A stretch of 20,311 bases of DNA, from the IMG/VR virus record IMGVR_UViG_3300025120_015120, positions 1 through 20,311 of that record. One strand, 5' to 3'. The stretch is from a virus. Position numbers and translations under genes: made by a program. Of the stretch, positions 1 to 6,452 are shown piece by piece. The notes under the pieces are model-generated. The model was given only the letters and a program-made list of their open reading frames with translations. It was not told the DNA's origin and made no database searches. The first letter of the stretch is position 1; every line of letters starts with the position of its first letter.

Positions 1-884
1 TTGCTGAAGATATTGATGGTGAGGCACTTGCAACTCTTATTGTTAATAAAATGAGAGGTATTTTGAATGTTTGTGCTGTTAAGGCTCCTGACTTTGGTGA
101 TCGTCGTACTTTGCTTATGAATGACATGGCTACCCTTACAGGTGGTGTAGTTGTTGATAAAGATAAAGGTATGAAACTTGATAAATTTGATTTAAATTGG
201 TTGGGTGAATGTCGTACTGTAACTGTTACTAAAGAATCAACTACTATTGTAGATGGAGCTGGTGATGAAGAAGCAATTGAAGCATTATGTACTGAACTTC
301 AATCTCAAATTGAAAATTCAACTTCTCCTTTTGAAACAGAAAAACTCCAAGAACGCCTTGCTAAACTCACAGGAGGAGTAGCAGTGGTTCACGTAGGAGG
401 AAATACAGAAACCGAAATGCGTGAACGTAAGGATAGAGTAGATGATGCACTTCAGGCTACTAAAGCAGCCATTGAAGAAGGTATTGTACCTGGGGGTGGA
501 TTAGCATTGCTTAGAGCTTCCCATAATGTAGATTGTGAGAATGATATGGAGAATGCAGATCAAAAATTAGGATGTGCTATTGTTAAAACAGCTCTTCGTA
601 AACCCTTTAAACAAATTCTTCAAAATGCAGGAGTTGAAGATGCTTCACGAATTGAATTTAGTGTAACATCTGGTGAAAAAATTGGTACAGGTTATAATAT
701 TAAAACAGGTAAGTTTGATGATTTCCTTGAAAAGGGTATTATTGATCCTACTAAAGTTACCCGTTGTGCTCTTGAAAATGCAGCATCTATTGCAGGTACA
801 GTTTTGTTAACTGAATGTACTGTAGTAAACAAACCACAAGAACAGGATGAACCTCAACTTGGAGGTATGCCTGGAATGTTTTAA
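1..884 (+). CDS. groEL: GroEL-type chaperonin, 5'-truncated by the window edge
   Basis: This is the C-terminal half of a group I chaperonin (Hsp60), the ATP-driven ring that folds proteins with a GroES-type lid. The reading frame is open from base 3, so the upstream part lies outside the window. About 293 residues are visible, matching roughly residue 250 to the end of E. coli GroEL. Hallmarks include MRGILNVCAVKAP early on, KLTGGVAVVHVG, then DALQATKAA, which carries the ATP-hydrolysis aspartate (D398 in E. coli), followed by the glycine-rich IVPGGG loop. The tail is a single short GGMPGMF in place of the long GGM repeat of E. coli. No GroES gene is visible here. It sits 9 bases before the next gene, at the head of a replication block. 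Phage GroELs are known in several large myoviruses, where they are thought to help fold virion proteins. Confidence 0.95.
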   Translation, partial: AEDIDGEALATLIVNKMRGILNVCAVKAPDFGDRRTLLMNDMATLTGGVVVDKDKGMKLDKFDLNWLGECRTVTVTKESTTIVDGAGDEEAIEALCTELQSQIENSTSPFETEKLQERLAKLTGGVAVVHVGGNTETEMRERKDRVDDALQATKAAIEEGIVPGGGLALLRASHNVDCENDMENADQKLGCAIVKTALRKPFKQILQNAGVEDASRIEFSVTSGEKIGTGYNIKTGKFDDFLEKGIIDPTKVTRCALENAASIAGTVLLTECTVVNKPQEQDEPQLGGMPGMF

Positions 885-893
885 ATTTAGATA

Positions 894-1160
894 ATGTCTG
901 GATTTGAAACTGTAGAACAGAAACAACTTATTGCCAAGCGAGTCCCCCCAGGGGACCGCTGGCAGTTGGTTGATCAACAAGGAGTTATTCATCCTACATT
1001 AACTGAAGCATTAGAAGCGTATTTTAAAAAAACACAATTTAATGCTGCTTTCTATTTAGATCCTATTGGAAGTGCCTTGTATGCTGTAGATAGAGTAGAA
1101 GTAGAAATTAAACCCGAACCAATCAAAACATTTGACTTTTATGGAGATGGCTACAACTAA
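894..1160 (+). CDS. Small hypothetical protein, 88 residues
   Basis: I do not recognise this protein. It is soluble-looking, with no signal peptide or membrane segment, and has mixed charge and aromatic residues. It ends in an acidic/aromatic tail (FDFYGDGYN). Its start is 9 bases after the GroEL stop, without a Shine-Dalgarno sequence. Its 3' end overlaps the start of the clamp-loader gene by 14 to 20 bases, so the two may be translationally coupled. Support for being real: it fills the only gap between two clear genes in the same direction with the same tight spacing. An unusually strong GC-rich hairpin lies within its first 70 bases (entered separately). Confidence 0.7.
   Translation: MSGFETVEQKQLIAKRVPPGDRWQLVDQQGVIHPTLTEALEAYFKKTQFNAAFYLDPIGSALYAVDRVEVEIKPEPIKTFDFYGDGYN
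933..963 (+). promoter_or_regulatory. Strong GC-rich intragenic RNA hairpin
   Basis: Read from the sequence: GCCA (933-936) pairs with TGGC (960-963), GCG (938-940) with CGC (957-959), and GTCCCC (942-947) with GGGGAC (951-956). The loop is CCA, and single unpaired A residues sit at 937 and 941. That gives 13 Watson-Crick pairs, mostly G-C, in a very AT-rich genome. It begins 39 bases after the start codon of the 88-residue gene. No T-run follows, so it does not look like an intrinsic terminator. Its role is unknown; translational or processing control is a guess. Confidence 0.5.
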
Positions 1161-2067
1161 TAGTTTATGGGTCGAAAAATATCGACCTAGCGTTTTAGAA
1201 AATTATATTGGAAATGAACATCTTAAGGGTACTATTAGTAAGTACCTAGAGGATAATGATATCCAAAACATGATTTTTTATGGTCCTGCTGGGACCGGGA
1301 AAACTACATTGGCTAAATTACTAGTTAACAACCTTAATTGTGATTACCTTTATATCAATGCCTCAGATGAAAGAGGTATTGAAACTATTAGAGATAAAGT
1401 ATCAGGCTTTGCTAGTACTATGTCTTTTAAACCTCTTAAAGTGGTTATTCTTGATGAGGCTGATTTCCTTACAATTCAAGCACAGGCTTCACTTCGAAAT
1501 GTTATTGAAACATTTTCTAAGAGCACACGATTTATTTTAACTTGTAACTATGTGGAACGTATTATTGATCCACTTCAATCTCGTTGCCAAGTACTTAAAA
1601 TTGTACCTCCTAGTAAGGGTGAAGTAGCTAAACATGTATTTCAAGTATTATCTAAGGAAAATATCCAACATGATAATAACAATTTAAAGACAATAGTAAA
1701 CCAATATTACCCAGATGTACGTAAAATGCTTAACGTATGTCAGTTGTCTTCTAGGCAAGGTGAATTAGAATTAGATCATCAAACACTTGTATCATCTAAT
1801 TATATTGATAAAGTAATTGAATTATTACCTAATAAAAAGTCATTTAAACAAATTAGACAGGTTATCGCCGATTCTAATGTAGGTGATTTTGAATCGCTGT
1901 ATAAAACGTTATATGAGCGTATGGACGAATATACATCACGCCCTGCTGAAGCAATTATTATCATTGAAGAATACATGTATCATTCAAACTTTAGAATCGA
2001 TAAAGAAATTAATGCGATGGCTTGCATTTCTAAACTACTAGAAATCTCAGGAAAAGTTGTTTTATAA
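1147..2067 (+). CDS. 44: Sliding-clamp loader large subunit (T4 gp44-like AAA+ ATPase)
   Basis: This is the AAA+ ATPase subunit of the DNA-polymerase clamp loader. It uses ATP to open the sliding clamp and place it on primer-template junctions. The protein starts MATTNSLWVEKYRP, the conserved opening of RFC/gp44 proteins. Counted from the start at 1147, Walker A is GPAGTGKT (46-53) and Walker B is ILDEAD (101-106). The SRC arginine-finger motif is at 145-147, and a helical collar domain completes about 306 residues, the usual length. The in-frame ATG at 1141 and TTG at 1132 are alternative starts; 1147 was chosen because homologs begin close to the WVEKYRP motif. The gene overlaps the upstream small gene. 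The segment SDERGIETIRDKV resembles cellular RFC small subunits more than T4 gp44 itself. Confidence 0.93.
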   Translation: MATTNSLWVEKYRPSVLENYIGNEHLKGTISKYLEDNDIQNMIFYGPAGTGKTTLAKLLVNNLNCDYLYINASDERGIETIRDKVSGFASTMSFKPLKVVILDEADFLTIQAQASLRNVIETFSKSTRFILTCNYVERIIDPLQSRCQVLKIVPPSKGEVAKHVFQVLSKENIQHDNNNLKTIVNQYYPDVRKMLNVCQLSSRQGELELDHQTLVSSNYIDKVIELLPNKKSFKQIRQVIADSNVGDFESLYKTLYERMDEYTSRPAEAIIIIEEYMYHSNFRIDKEINAMACISKLLEISGKVVL

Positions 2068-2269
2068 AGACATAATACAATTTGGAGATAGAAAATTTCT
2101 ATTGTATCGTACGGTACGAGATGAAAAAAAAGTAGATGCTAACCTACTTAAAAAATATTGGCGTTGTGACACAGTTTTAAAAAAAGAAAATGTATATTAC
2201 TTTTGTAATGAAATTAAAGAAATAGATTATGAAGAAATCAGAAATGACCCCCCAACAACCTCAAATTGA
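2057..2269 (+). CDS. Small hypothetical protein, about 70 residues
   Basis: This is a small basic protein with the core KDIIQFGDRKFLLYRTVRDE and a C-terminal acidic stretch (EIKEIDYEEI). I cannot assign a function. It overlaps the clamp-loader gene by 11 bases and the next gene by up to 41. The first usable start is the TTG at 2057; no ATG occurs in the relevant part of the frame, so a non-ATG start is needed. The overlap with the clamp-loader end suggests translational coupling. Its location between the two clamp-loader subunits makes a replication-related accessory role possible, but that is inference from position only. Confidence 0.6.
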   Translation: MFYKDIIQFGDRKFLLYRTVRDEKKVDANLLKKYWRCDTVLKKENVYYFCNEIKEIDYEEIRNDPPTTSN

Positions 2270-2474
2270 TTTGAGTAAAACCACCACCATTGAAACTGAA
2301 AATGGTGGTAAGGTATGGCAACAAGGATTTGTTTTGCGTAAAGTATCACGCTTTATTACTAATAGTTCTGAAGATGCTGTAATGCCTATTCCTGTATTTT
2401 ATGATCCCGAAACAGGTAAAATCCTAGGACAAGGTTTGCCACCTGAAATTCGAGGTGATTATGACACTATTTGA
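2229..2474 (+). CDS. Small hypothetical protein, 81 residues
   Basis: The function is not recognised. A low-complexity N-terminus (PQQPQIDLSKTTT) leads into a compact-looking core: KVWQQGFVLRKVSRF, then MPIPVFYDPETGKIL and LPPEIR. Alternative ATG starts lie at 2229 and 2244. The later one avoids most of the overlap with the preceding gene. The 3' end overlaps the start of the probable small clamp-loader subunit by 14 bases, with the Shine-Dalgarno-like GAGG of that gene inside its last codons. A 9-bp hairpin lies 39 bases after the ATG at 2244. Confidence 0.6.
   Translation: MKKSEMTPQQPQIDLSKTTTIETENGGKVWQQGFVLRKVSRFITNSSEDAVMPIPVFYDPETGKILGQGLPPEIRGDYDTI
2283..2309 (+). promoter_or_regulatory. 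Perfect 9-bp intragenic hairpin
   Basis: ACCACCATT (2283-2291) is followed by a 9-base loop and the exact reverse complement AATGGTGGT (2301-2309). A stem of this size can arise by chance about once in a window this long, so on its own it is weak. It is listed because it sits at the same offset from a start codon (39 bases from the ATG at 2244) as the stronger hairpin at 933-963. Confidence 0.25.
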
Positions 2475-2871
2475 TTGGTTAAAAGAATTAACAGGTAAGA
2501 AACGAGATTGGGACTCCTTCTCGGATAAAGAGAGGGAGTCCTTTAATCCTTATATGATTAATCGTTTTTTATCTATGCACCAACCTTTTGTAGAGTTAAT
2601 AAACTATGTGCAAACCATTCCTTACACTAATAAGAAAAAGTACTATATAGTGTACTGTGGTTTACTACCTAAACAAAATGTTTGGTTAAAATATATAAAA
2701 TCAAAAATGAAACAACCTACCACTGAATTAGTAGAGGCCTTGTCTAAAATTTATGAATGTTCTACTCGTGAAGCCGCTACTGCAGTTGCTACTTTAGATA
2801 ATGATATTCTAGAAGATATGTTATATAAAGCAGGCTACCAGGATAAAGAGGTAGTAAAAATGTTTAAATAA
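2461..2871 (+). CDS. 62: Probable clamp-loader small subunit (T4 gp62-like)
   Basis: This is likely the small, non-ATPase subunit that completes the clamp loader with the gp44-like ATPase. The protein is about 136 residues, close to the short gp62 proteins of marine T4-like phages and shorter than T4 gp62 (187). Recognisable features are NPYMINRFLSMHQPFVELIN near residue 30, then a Lys/Tyr-rich stretch and KQNVWLKYIKSK. The family is very divergent, so the call leans on this pattern plus the position just downstream of the gp44-like gene. The ATG at 2461 is preferred over the GTG at 2455 because GAGG (2452-2455) lies at a suitable distance upstream of it, one of the few Shine-Dalgarno-like sites in the window. 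A strong hairpin lies 50 bases inside the gene. The stop shares a base with the next start (TAATG). Confidence 0.72.
   Translation: MTLFDWLKELTGKKRDWDSFSDKERESFNPYMINRFLSMHQPFVELINYVQTIPYTNKKKYYIVYCGLLPKQNVWLKYIKSKMKQPTTELVEALSKIYECSTREAATAVATLDNDILEDMLYKAGYQDKEVVKMFK
2511..2541 (+). promoter_or_regulatory. Strong intragenic RNA hairpin in the gp62-like gene
   Basis: GGACTCC (2511-2517) pairs with GGAGTCC (2535-2541). The stem continues with T2518 opposite G2534 as a wobble pair, then TTCTC-side bases 2519-2522 against GAGA (2530-2533). The loop is GGATAAA (2523-2529). This is 12 continuous pairs with one wobble, much stronger than expected in AT-rich coding DNA. It starts 50 bases after the ATG. 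The T-run after it is only three bases, so termination is unlikely. A role in translational control of the clamp loader is possible but untested. Confidence 0.5.
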
Positions 2872-3071
2872 TGGACAGTATAGTAAAATCAGTTATAAAA
2901 CAATTTACTGAACGAGCAGAGTTTGGTAAAGAAAAGTATGGTGTTGATTTAGATAGAGAAGATTTAGTATTTGGAGAATGGGTTACTCATATGAAAGAGG
3001 AACTTATGGATGCTATACTTTATTTAGAAAAAATAGAAAAGTTATATGGCCAAGAAACCCCAAATACTTAA
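2871..3071 (+). CDS. Small helical protein, MazG-reminiscent, 66 residues
   Basis: This small, highly charged protein has the pattern ERAEFGKEKYG, a tryptophan (EW), then HMKEELMDAILYLEKIE. The R-FG-KYG…W…H-EELMDA order resembles small phage proteins related to MazG-type nucleotide pyrophosphohydrolases, which hydrolyse (d)NTPs through metal-binding acidic residues. At 66 residues, however, it has only one clear acidic helix and may not be an active enzyme. It starts in a TAATG overlap with the gp62-like gene and overlaps the nuclease gene by 26 bases, so it is part of the same coupled run. Real gene: likely. Function: low confidence. Confidence 0.6.
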   Translation: MDSIVKSVIKQFTERAEFGKEKYGVDLDREDLVFGEWVTHMKEELMDAILYLEKIEKLYGQETPNT

Positions 3072-3972
3072 GGAGATACAGAATAAAGAATTGCCTGAGG
3101 TAAACTATGCTTACCAAAAGACAATTTCTTATTCCCAAATGTCAATGTATAGGAGTTGCCCTCACAAGTGGTCACTTCAATATAAGGATGGACACTATCA
3201 AAATCAACAATCCATCCATTTTACTTTTGGAACATCTATGCATGAAGTAATTCAAGATTGGCTTACTACAATGTATGAAGAATCAGGAGTAAAAGCAGAT
3301 GCTATGAACCTGGAAGAAATATTCCAGGAAAAATTCGTAAACTTATATAAAGAAGGTTATACTAAAAATAAAGATACTCACTATTCATCACCCGAAGAAT
3401 TACGTGAGTTCTTTGAAGATGGGGCAGCAATACTAGATTTTCTTAAAAAAAGACGTAAACAATACTTTGGTAATCGTGGATGGCACCTTGCAGGTATTGA
3501 ATTACCCATTGTGATGAACCTTAGTAACAATTTAGTATACAAGGGTTTTATTGATATGGTATTATACCATGAACCTACAAATAAATTTTATGTATACGAT
3601 ATAAAAACGTCTACTAGGGGATGGGGTGCTAAAGCTAAAAAAGATGAAACTAAGCAAATGCAGCTTGTACTTTATAAAAAGTTTTTTAATGAACAGTATG
3701 GAATTCCACTCGAAAATATAGAAGTAGAATTTTTTATTGTGCGTAGAAAAATTTGGGAAAATAGTGATTACCCTATCCATAGAGTACAACTCCATAGACC
3801 TGCTGCTGGTAGGAACAAGCTTAACAAAGCAAATAAAATTTTAGATGAATTTATTACAGATTGCTTTTCCCCTCAAGGTAAATATTTAGACGTGGAACAC
3901 CCAAAAGTTGTATCTAAATTATGTGAGTGGTGCCCTTTTAATAATAATAAAGAGTTATGCAATAAAAAATAA
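3046..3972 (+). CDS. PD-(D/E)XK nuclease, Cas4/AddB-like with probable Fe-S cluster
   Basis: This is a RecB/Cas4-family DNA exonuclease domain (PDDEXK_1 type), likely acting in phage recombination, replication or DNA-end processing. The motifs are in order: H66 in FGTSMHEVIQ, D170 in GFIDMV, the D185-x-K187 core in YDIKTS, and the QxxxY motif Q206-Y210. Four cysteines, C38 early and C293-x2-C296-x8-C305 at the end, match the 4Fe-4S staple of AddB and Cas4 nucleases. The length of 308 residues is normal for stand-alone phage versions. No CRISPR array or other cas gene is present, so this is a phage nuclease rather than an adaptation protein. It overlaps the 66-residue gene upstream and ends 4 bases before the first glycan gene, marking the end of the replication block. 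Confidence 0.88.
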   Translation: MAKKPQILKEIQNKELPEVNYAYQKTISYSQMSMYRSCPHKWSLQYKDGHYQNQQSIHFTFGTSMHEVIQDWLTTMYEESGVKADAMNLEEIFQEKFVNLYKEGYTKNKDTHYSSPEELREFFEDGAAILDFLKKRRKQYFGNRGWHLAGIELPIVMNLSNNLVYKGFIDMVLYHEPTNKFYVYDIKTSTRGWGAKAKKDETKQMQLVLYKKFFNEQYGIPLENIEVEFFIVRRKIWENSDYPIHRVQLHRPAAGRNKLNKANKILDEFITDCFSPQGKYLDVEHPKVVSKLCEWCPFNNNKELCNKK

Positions 3973-3976
3973 AATT

Positions 3977-4732
3977 ATGGAAAAAAGTTTTGAAAAACAT
4001 TTTAATATGTTATTGTCTAAATTAAAATTAGGTGAAAACTTTGCATTTGCACGATTTTCTGATGGGGAAATGTACCTTTTAATGGATAGGAGTACTACAC
4101 TTGGGAATGGTTATTATGCAATAGATGGTAAAAAACATACGGGTTCATACCATCCTATAAACTACAAAAACATCAACCCTAACGAACATGGATTTTTTTA
4201 TGATGCGTTAAAAGATGCTTTTAAGCACCATGCTGAAAATTATTTTGTTGGCCTCAGTTGCAGATGTTGTGTTGGAGAAGATAATTTTAAATGGCAAGTA
4301 GATTTAAGAGGGGGGGATGATGATAATTTAACTTGGTCAAATCTTTTAATAAACGGTAATTTTAGTAGGTTTATTAACGAGATGGTACCCCTATTTAACA
4401 ATAAAAAAGTTGTTTTTATTGGTAATGAAAATCTTGATTTATTAAAACTTCCTTTTAAAGTAGAAAAAGATTTTAGAGTAGGAAATAACTGTGCTATTAA
4501 TGATTTTGATTTATCTGACAAAATAATCAAATGGGTAAAAGAAAATAATATTAAGAACCACTTATTTCTATTTTCAGCTGCTTCTTTAAGTGAAGTGTTA
4601 ATACATAAATTATTTGTTGAAGAAAAAGAAAACACATACATAGATGTAGGTACTGGGTTAAATTTGTATTTGGGAGTTGATACGTCCCGTGGATATTTAC
4701 GTGGTACAAATAATAAAATGTGCATTTGGTAA
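3977..4732 (+). CDS. GT-D-like (DUF1792-type) glycosyltransferase
   Basis: This is a putative sugar transferase and opens the glycan locus. The N-terminal part reads FAFARFSDGEMYLL. The SDGE contains a D-x-E motif like the metal-binding motif of the GT-D fold first described for DUF1792 proteins. The C-terminal half has KVVFIGNENLDLL and YIDVGTGLNLYLG, consistent with the second nucleotide-binding half and the family's typical end. The length of 251 residues fits. The start at 3977 was chosen because it lies 4 bases past the nuclease stop; an earlier in-frame ATG at 3908 would run back into that gene. The leader is A-rich (AATAAAATT) with no Shine-Dalgarno sequence. A run of seven G residues (4310-4316) lies inside the gene. 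The family call is by motif only. Confidence 0.6.
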   Translation: MEKSFEKHFNMLLSKLKLGENFAFARFSDGEMYLLMDRSTTLGNGYYAIDGKKHTGSYHPINYKNINPNEHGFFYDALKDAFKHHAENYFVGLSCRCCVGEDNFKWQVDLRGGDDDNLTWSNLLINGNFSRFINEMVPLFNNKKVVFIGNENLDLLKLPFKVEKDFRVGNNCAINDFDLSDKIIKWVKENNIKNHLFLFSAASLSEVLIHKLFVEEKENTYIDVGTGLNLYLGVDTSRGYLRGTNNKMCIW

Positions 4733-4741
4733 TATTAAGTT

Positions 4742-5503
4742 ATGAATATATATAGTAAAATAGATAGCAATAGATTTGGTTATAAAATTGGTAAAATAGA
4801 TGAATCATTTTTTAATGATAAAAGCATTGATGAAGCAATACAGTACTTTAAAGAAAATGATTATGAATGTATTTTTTCAAGAATTGACCATTCAAGACTT
4901 GATTTAATTAATGGGTTAGAACAACGTGGTTTTACTACAAAAGATATGCAATACACACTTCGTAATTCATTTAGGAATTATAAAGGTGAACTTCTTTTTA
5001 AACCTACAAAAAGAACAGATGGGTATGTATTTGGGGAAGCTCAAGAATCTGAAACAGACCAAATAATTAATATTGCTAAAAATTCATTTAGGGGGTATGG
5101 TCATTATTCTACAGATAATAGGCTAAACCCCCAAGATTGTTTAGATGCTTATGTAGATTGGACCTATAATTCATGTATCAATAAAAATGTTGCAGATAAG
5201 ATATTTGTAGCAAAAAAGAATAATGAAGTTGCGGGGTATATAGCATATAAAAAATTTACTAGAGAAAATTCACTATATGCTGCGGGAGTTTTAGGTGCAG
5301 TAGACCCAAAACACAGGGGCAACAGATTATTCCCAGACATTGATATAGCTGGATTAGAATGGGGCATTGAAGAAAATATGGCTTGGCAAGAACATAATGT
5401 ATTACTTGATAATTTTGCTGTATTTAAGGCTCACATGAGTGTAGGGTATAAACCACATGAATTTATGGTAACTCTACATGGTTGGATAGATGAAATAAAA
5501 TAA
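4742..5503 (+). CDS. GNAT-family N-acetyltransferase, WecD-like
   Basis: Likely transfers an acyl group from acyl-CoA to a sugar, most plausibly to the amine of a nucleotide-activated amino sugar, as WecD does for dTDP-4-amino-fucose. Of 253 residues, the first half is divergent. The second half carries the GNAT core: IFVAKKNNEVAGYIAYKK (beta-4), then LGAVDPKHRGNRLF, the acyl-CoA binding region with RGN in place of the usual R/Q-x-x-G-x-G/A. It ends with LDNFAVFKAHMSVGYKPHEF, matching the conserved terminal strand of the fold. The FRGYGHYSTDNRL segment resembles the corresponding part of WecD. It lies 4 bases before the FabH-like gene and near an aminotransferase gene, which suggests an amino-sugar acylation module. 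Confidence 0.72.
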   Translation: MNIYSKIDSNRFGYKIGKIDESFFNDKSIDEAIQYFKENDYECIFSRIDHSRLDLINGLEQRGFTTKDMQYTLRNSFRNYKGELLFKPTKRTDGYVFGEAQESETDQIINIAKNSFRGYGHYSTDNRLNPQDCLDAYVDWTYNSCINKNVADKIFVAKKNNEVAGYIAYKKFTRENSLYAAGVLGAVDPKHRGNRLFPDIDIAGLEWGIEENMAWQEHNVLLDNFAVFKAHMSVGYKPHEFMVTLHGWIDEIK

Positions 5504-5507
5504 AATT

Positions 5508-6452
5508 ATGAGGTATAATAATGTAGGAATAAAGGGTATTGGAGCTTTTTTACCTCCTTCTATAAAAACTGCGTCCGATATAGAACAAAATGCACCTACT
5601 TCTGGGGAATGGGTGTATAATAAATTAGGTATTCGAGAAAGAAGAACAGCTTTAAACCAAACCCCTTCAGATTTAGGAGTTAAGGCTGCACTAGAAGCTA
5701 TAAAAAATGCAGGGTTAACTAAAGAAGATATAGATATGATTATAGTAGCTACTTCTAGCGGTGAAAAAACATCTCCTTCTACAGCATGTATTATACATAA
5801 TAAACTTAATCTTAATAAAAATACTCCTTCTTTTGATGTAAATGCTGTATGTGCAGGTTTTGTGTATGCTTTATCAATTGCTTGTCCTTTAATTACTACT
5901 AAAACTTATAAAAATATTTTAGTAATAGGTACTGAAACTTATTCCAAAATTACAAATTGGGAACACCGAAACTGTGTATTTTTTGGGGATGGTGCTGGAG
6001 CTGTAGTAATAGGGGAATCTAACAAAGGGTGGATGTCTGTAGAATTAAATGCTAATGGGCAAGGAACTGGAATGACAGGTTTTTCTTTAGACCCTGGTGG
6101 GACATATGTAACTAACCCTAAAGAAGTATGGGATCAGGCTGTTACCGTCCTTCCTCTTTCAATAAAACAAATATTATCTAATAATAATCTTTCCCCTAGA
6201 GACATAGATCATTTTGTTCCTCACCAAGCTAGCATTAATATGTTAAAGTTAATAGCACAAGAAGTAGGTCTTGAAGAGGGAAAATTAAAAACAGTTATGG
6301 AAAAGTATGCTAATATTGCCGGAGCTTCAATTCCTATAGTTTTAGATGATATTAACAAACAAAATTTAATAAAACCCAAACATAAACTTCTTTTAACAGC
6401 TATTGGATCAGGTTGGGCTTGGGGTTCTGTTATAATAAATTATGAAAATTAA
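5508..6452 (+). CDS. 3-oxoacyl-ACP synthase III (FabH/KASIII-like)
   Basis: This is a thiolase-fold condensing enzyme. Classical FabH joins acetyl-CoA to malonyl-ACP to start fatty-acid synthesis; related enzymes transfer acyl groups to other acceptors. The catalytic triad is intact: C115 in VNAVCAGF, H239 in FVPHQAS, and N269 in YANIAGASIP (usually YGNTSAAS). The N-terminal GIRERR and the GDGAGAVVIG motif are typical. Its 314 residues are the normal family length. It follows the GNAT gene by 4 bases and overlaps the aminotransferase by 11, with no acyl carrier protein or other fatty-acid gene nearby. That context argues for making or transferring an acyl group for a sugar rather than for bulk lipid synthesis; this is inference. 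Confidence 0.9.
   Translation: MRYNNVGIKGIGAFLPPSIKTASDIEQNAPTSGEWVYNKLGIRERRTALNQTPSDLGVKAALEAIKNAGLTKEDIDMIIVATSSGEKTSPSTACIIHNKLNLNKNTPSFDVNAVCAGFVYALSIACPLITTKTYKNILVIGTETYSKITNWEHRNCVFFGDGAGAVVIGESNKGWMSVELNANGQGTGMTGFSLDPGGTYVTNPKEVWDQAVTVLPLSIKQILSNNNLSPRDIDHFVPHQASINMLKLIAQEVGLEEGKLKTVMEKYANIAGASIPIVLDDINKQNLIKPKHKLLLTAIGSGWAWGSVIINYEN

Noticed and set aside
1282-1296. GGTCC/GGACC stem in the clamp-loader gene
   Set aside because: Only five pairs, and it overlies the conserved Walker A codons, so protein constraint explains it.
2642-2651. Palindrome ACTATATAGT
   Set aside because: Within the gp62-like coding region and expected from AT-rich composition.
3309-3328. CCTGGAA/TTCCAGG hairpin in the nuclease gene
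   Set aside because: Seven pairs with a six-base loop, well inside what chance gives in 20 kb, and far from any start codon.
3046-3972. Cas4-like protein as sign of a CRISPR system
   Set aside because: No repeat-spacer array and no other cas gene in the window; stand-alone versions are common in phages.
4240-4725. Long open frame on the minus strand (161 codons)
   Set aside because: Complementary shadow of the GT-D-like gene; its product shows no family motif and all neighbours are on the + strand.
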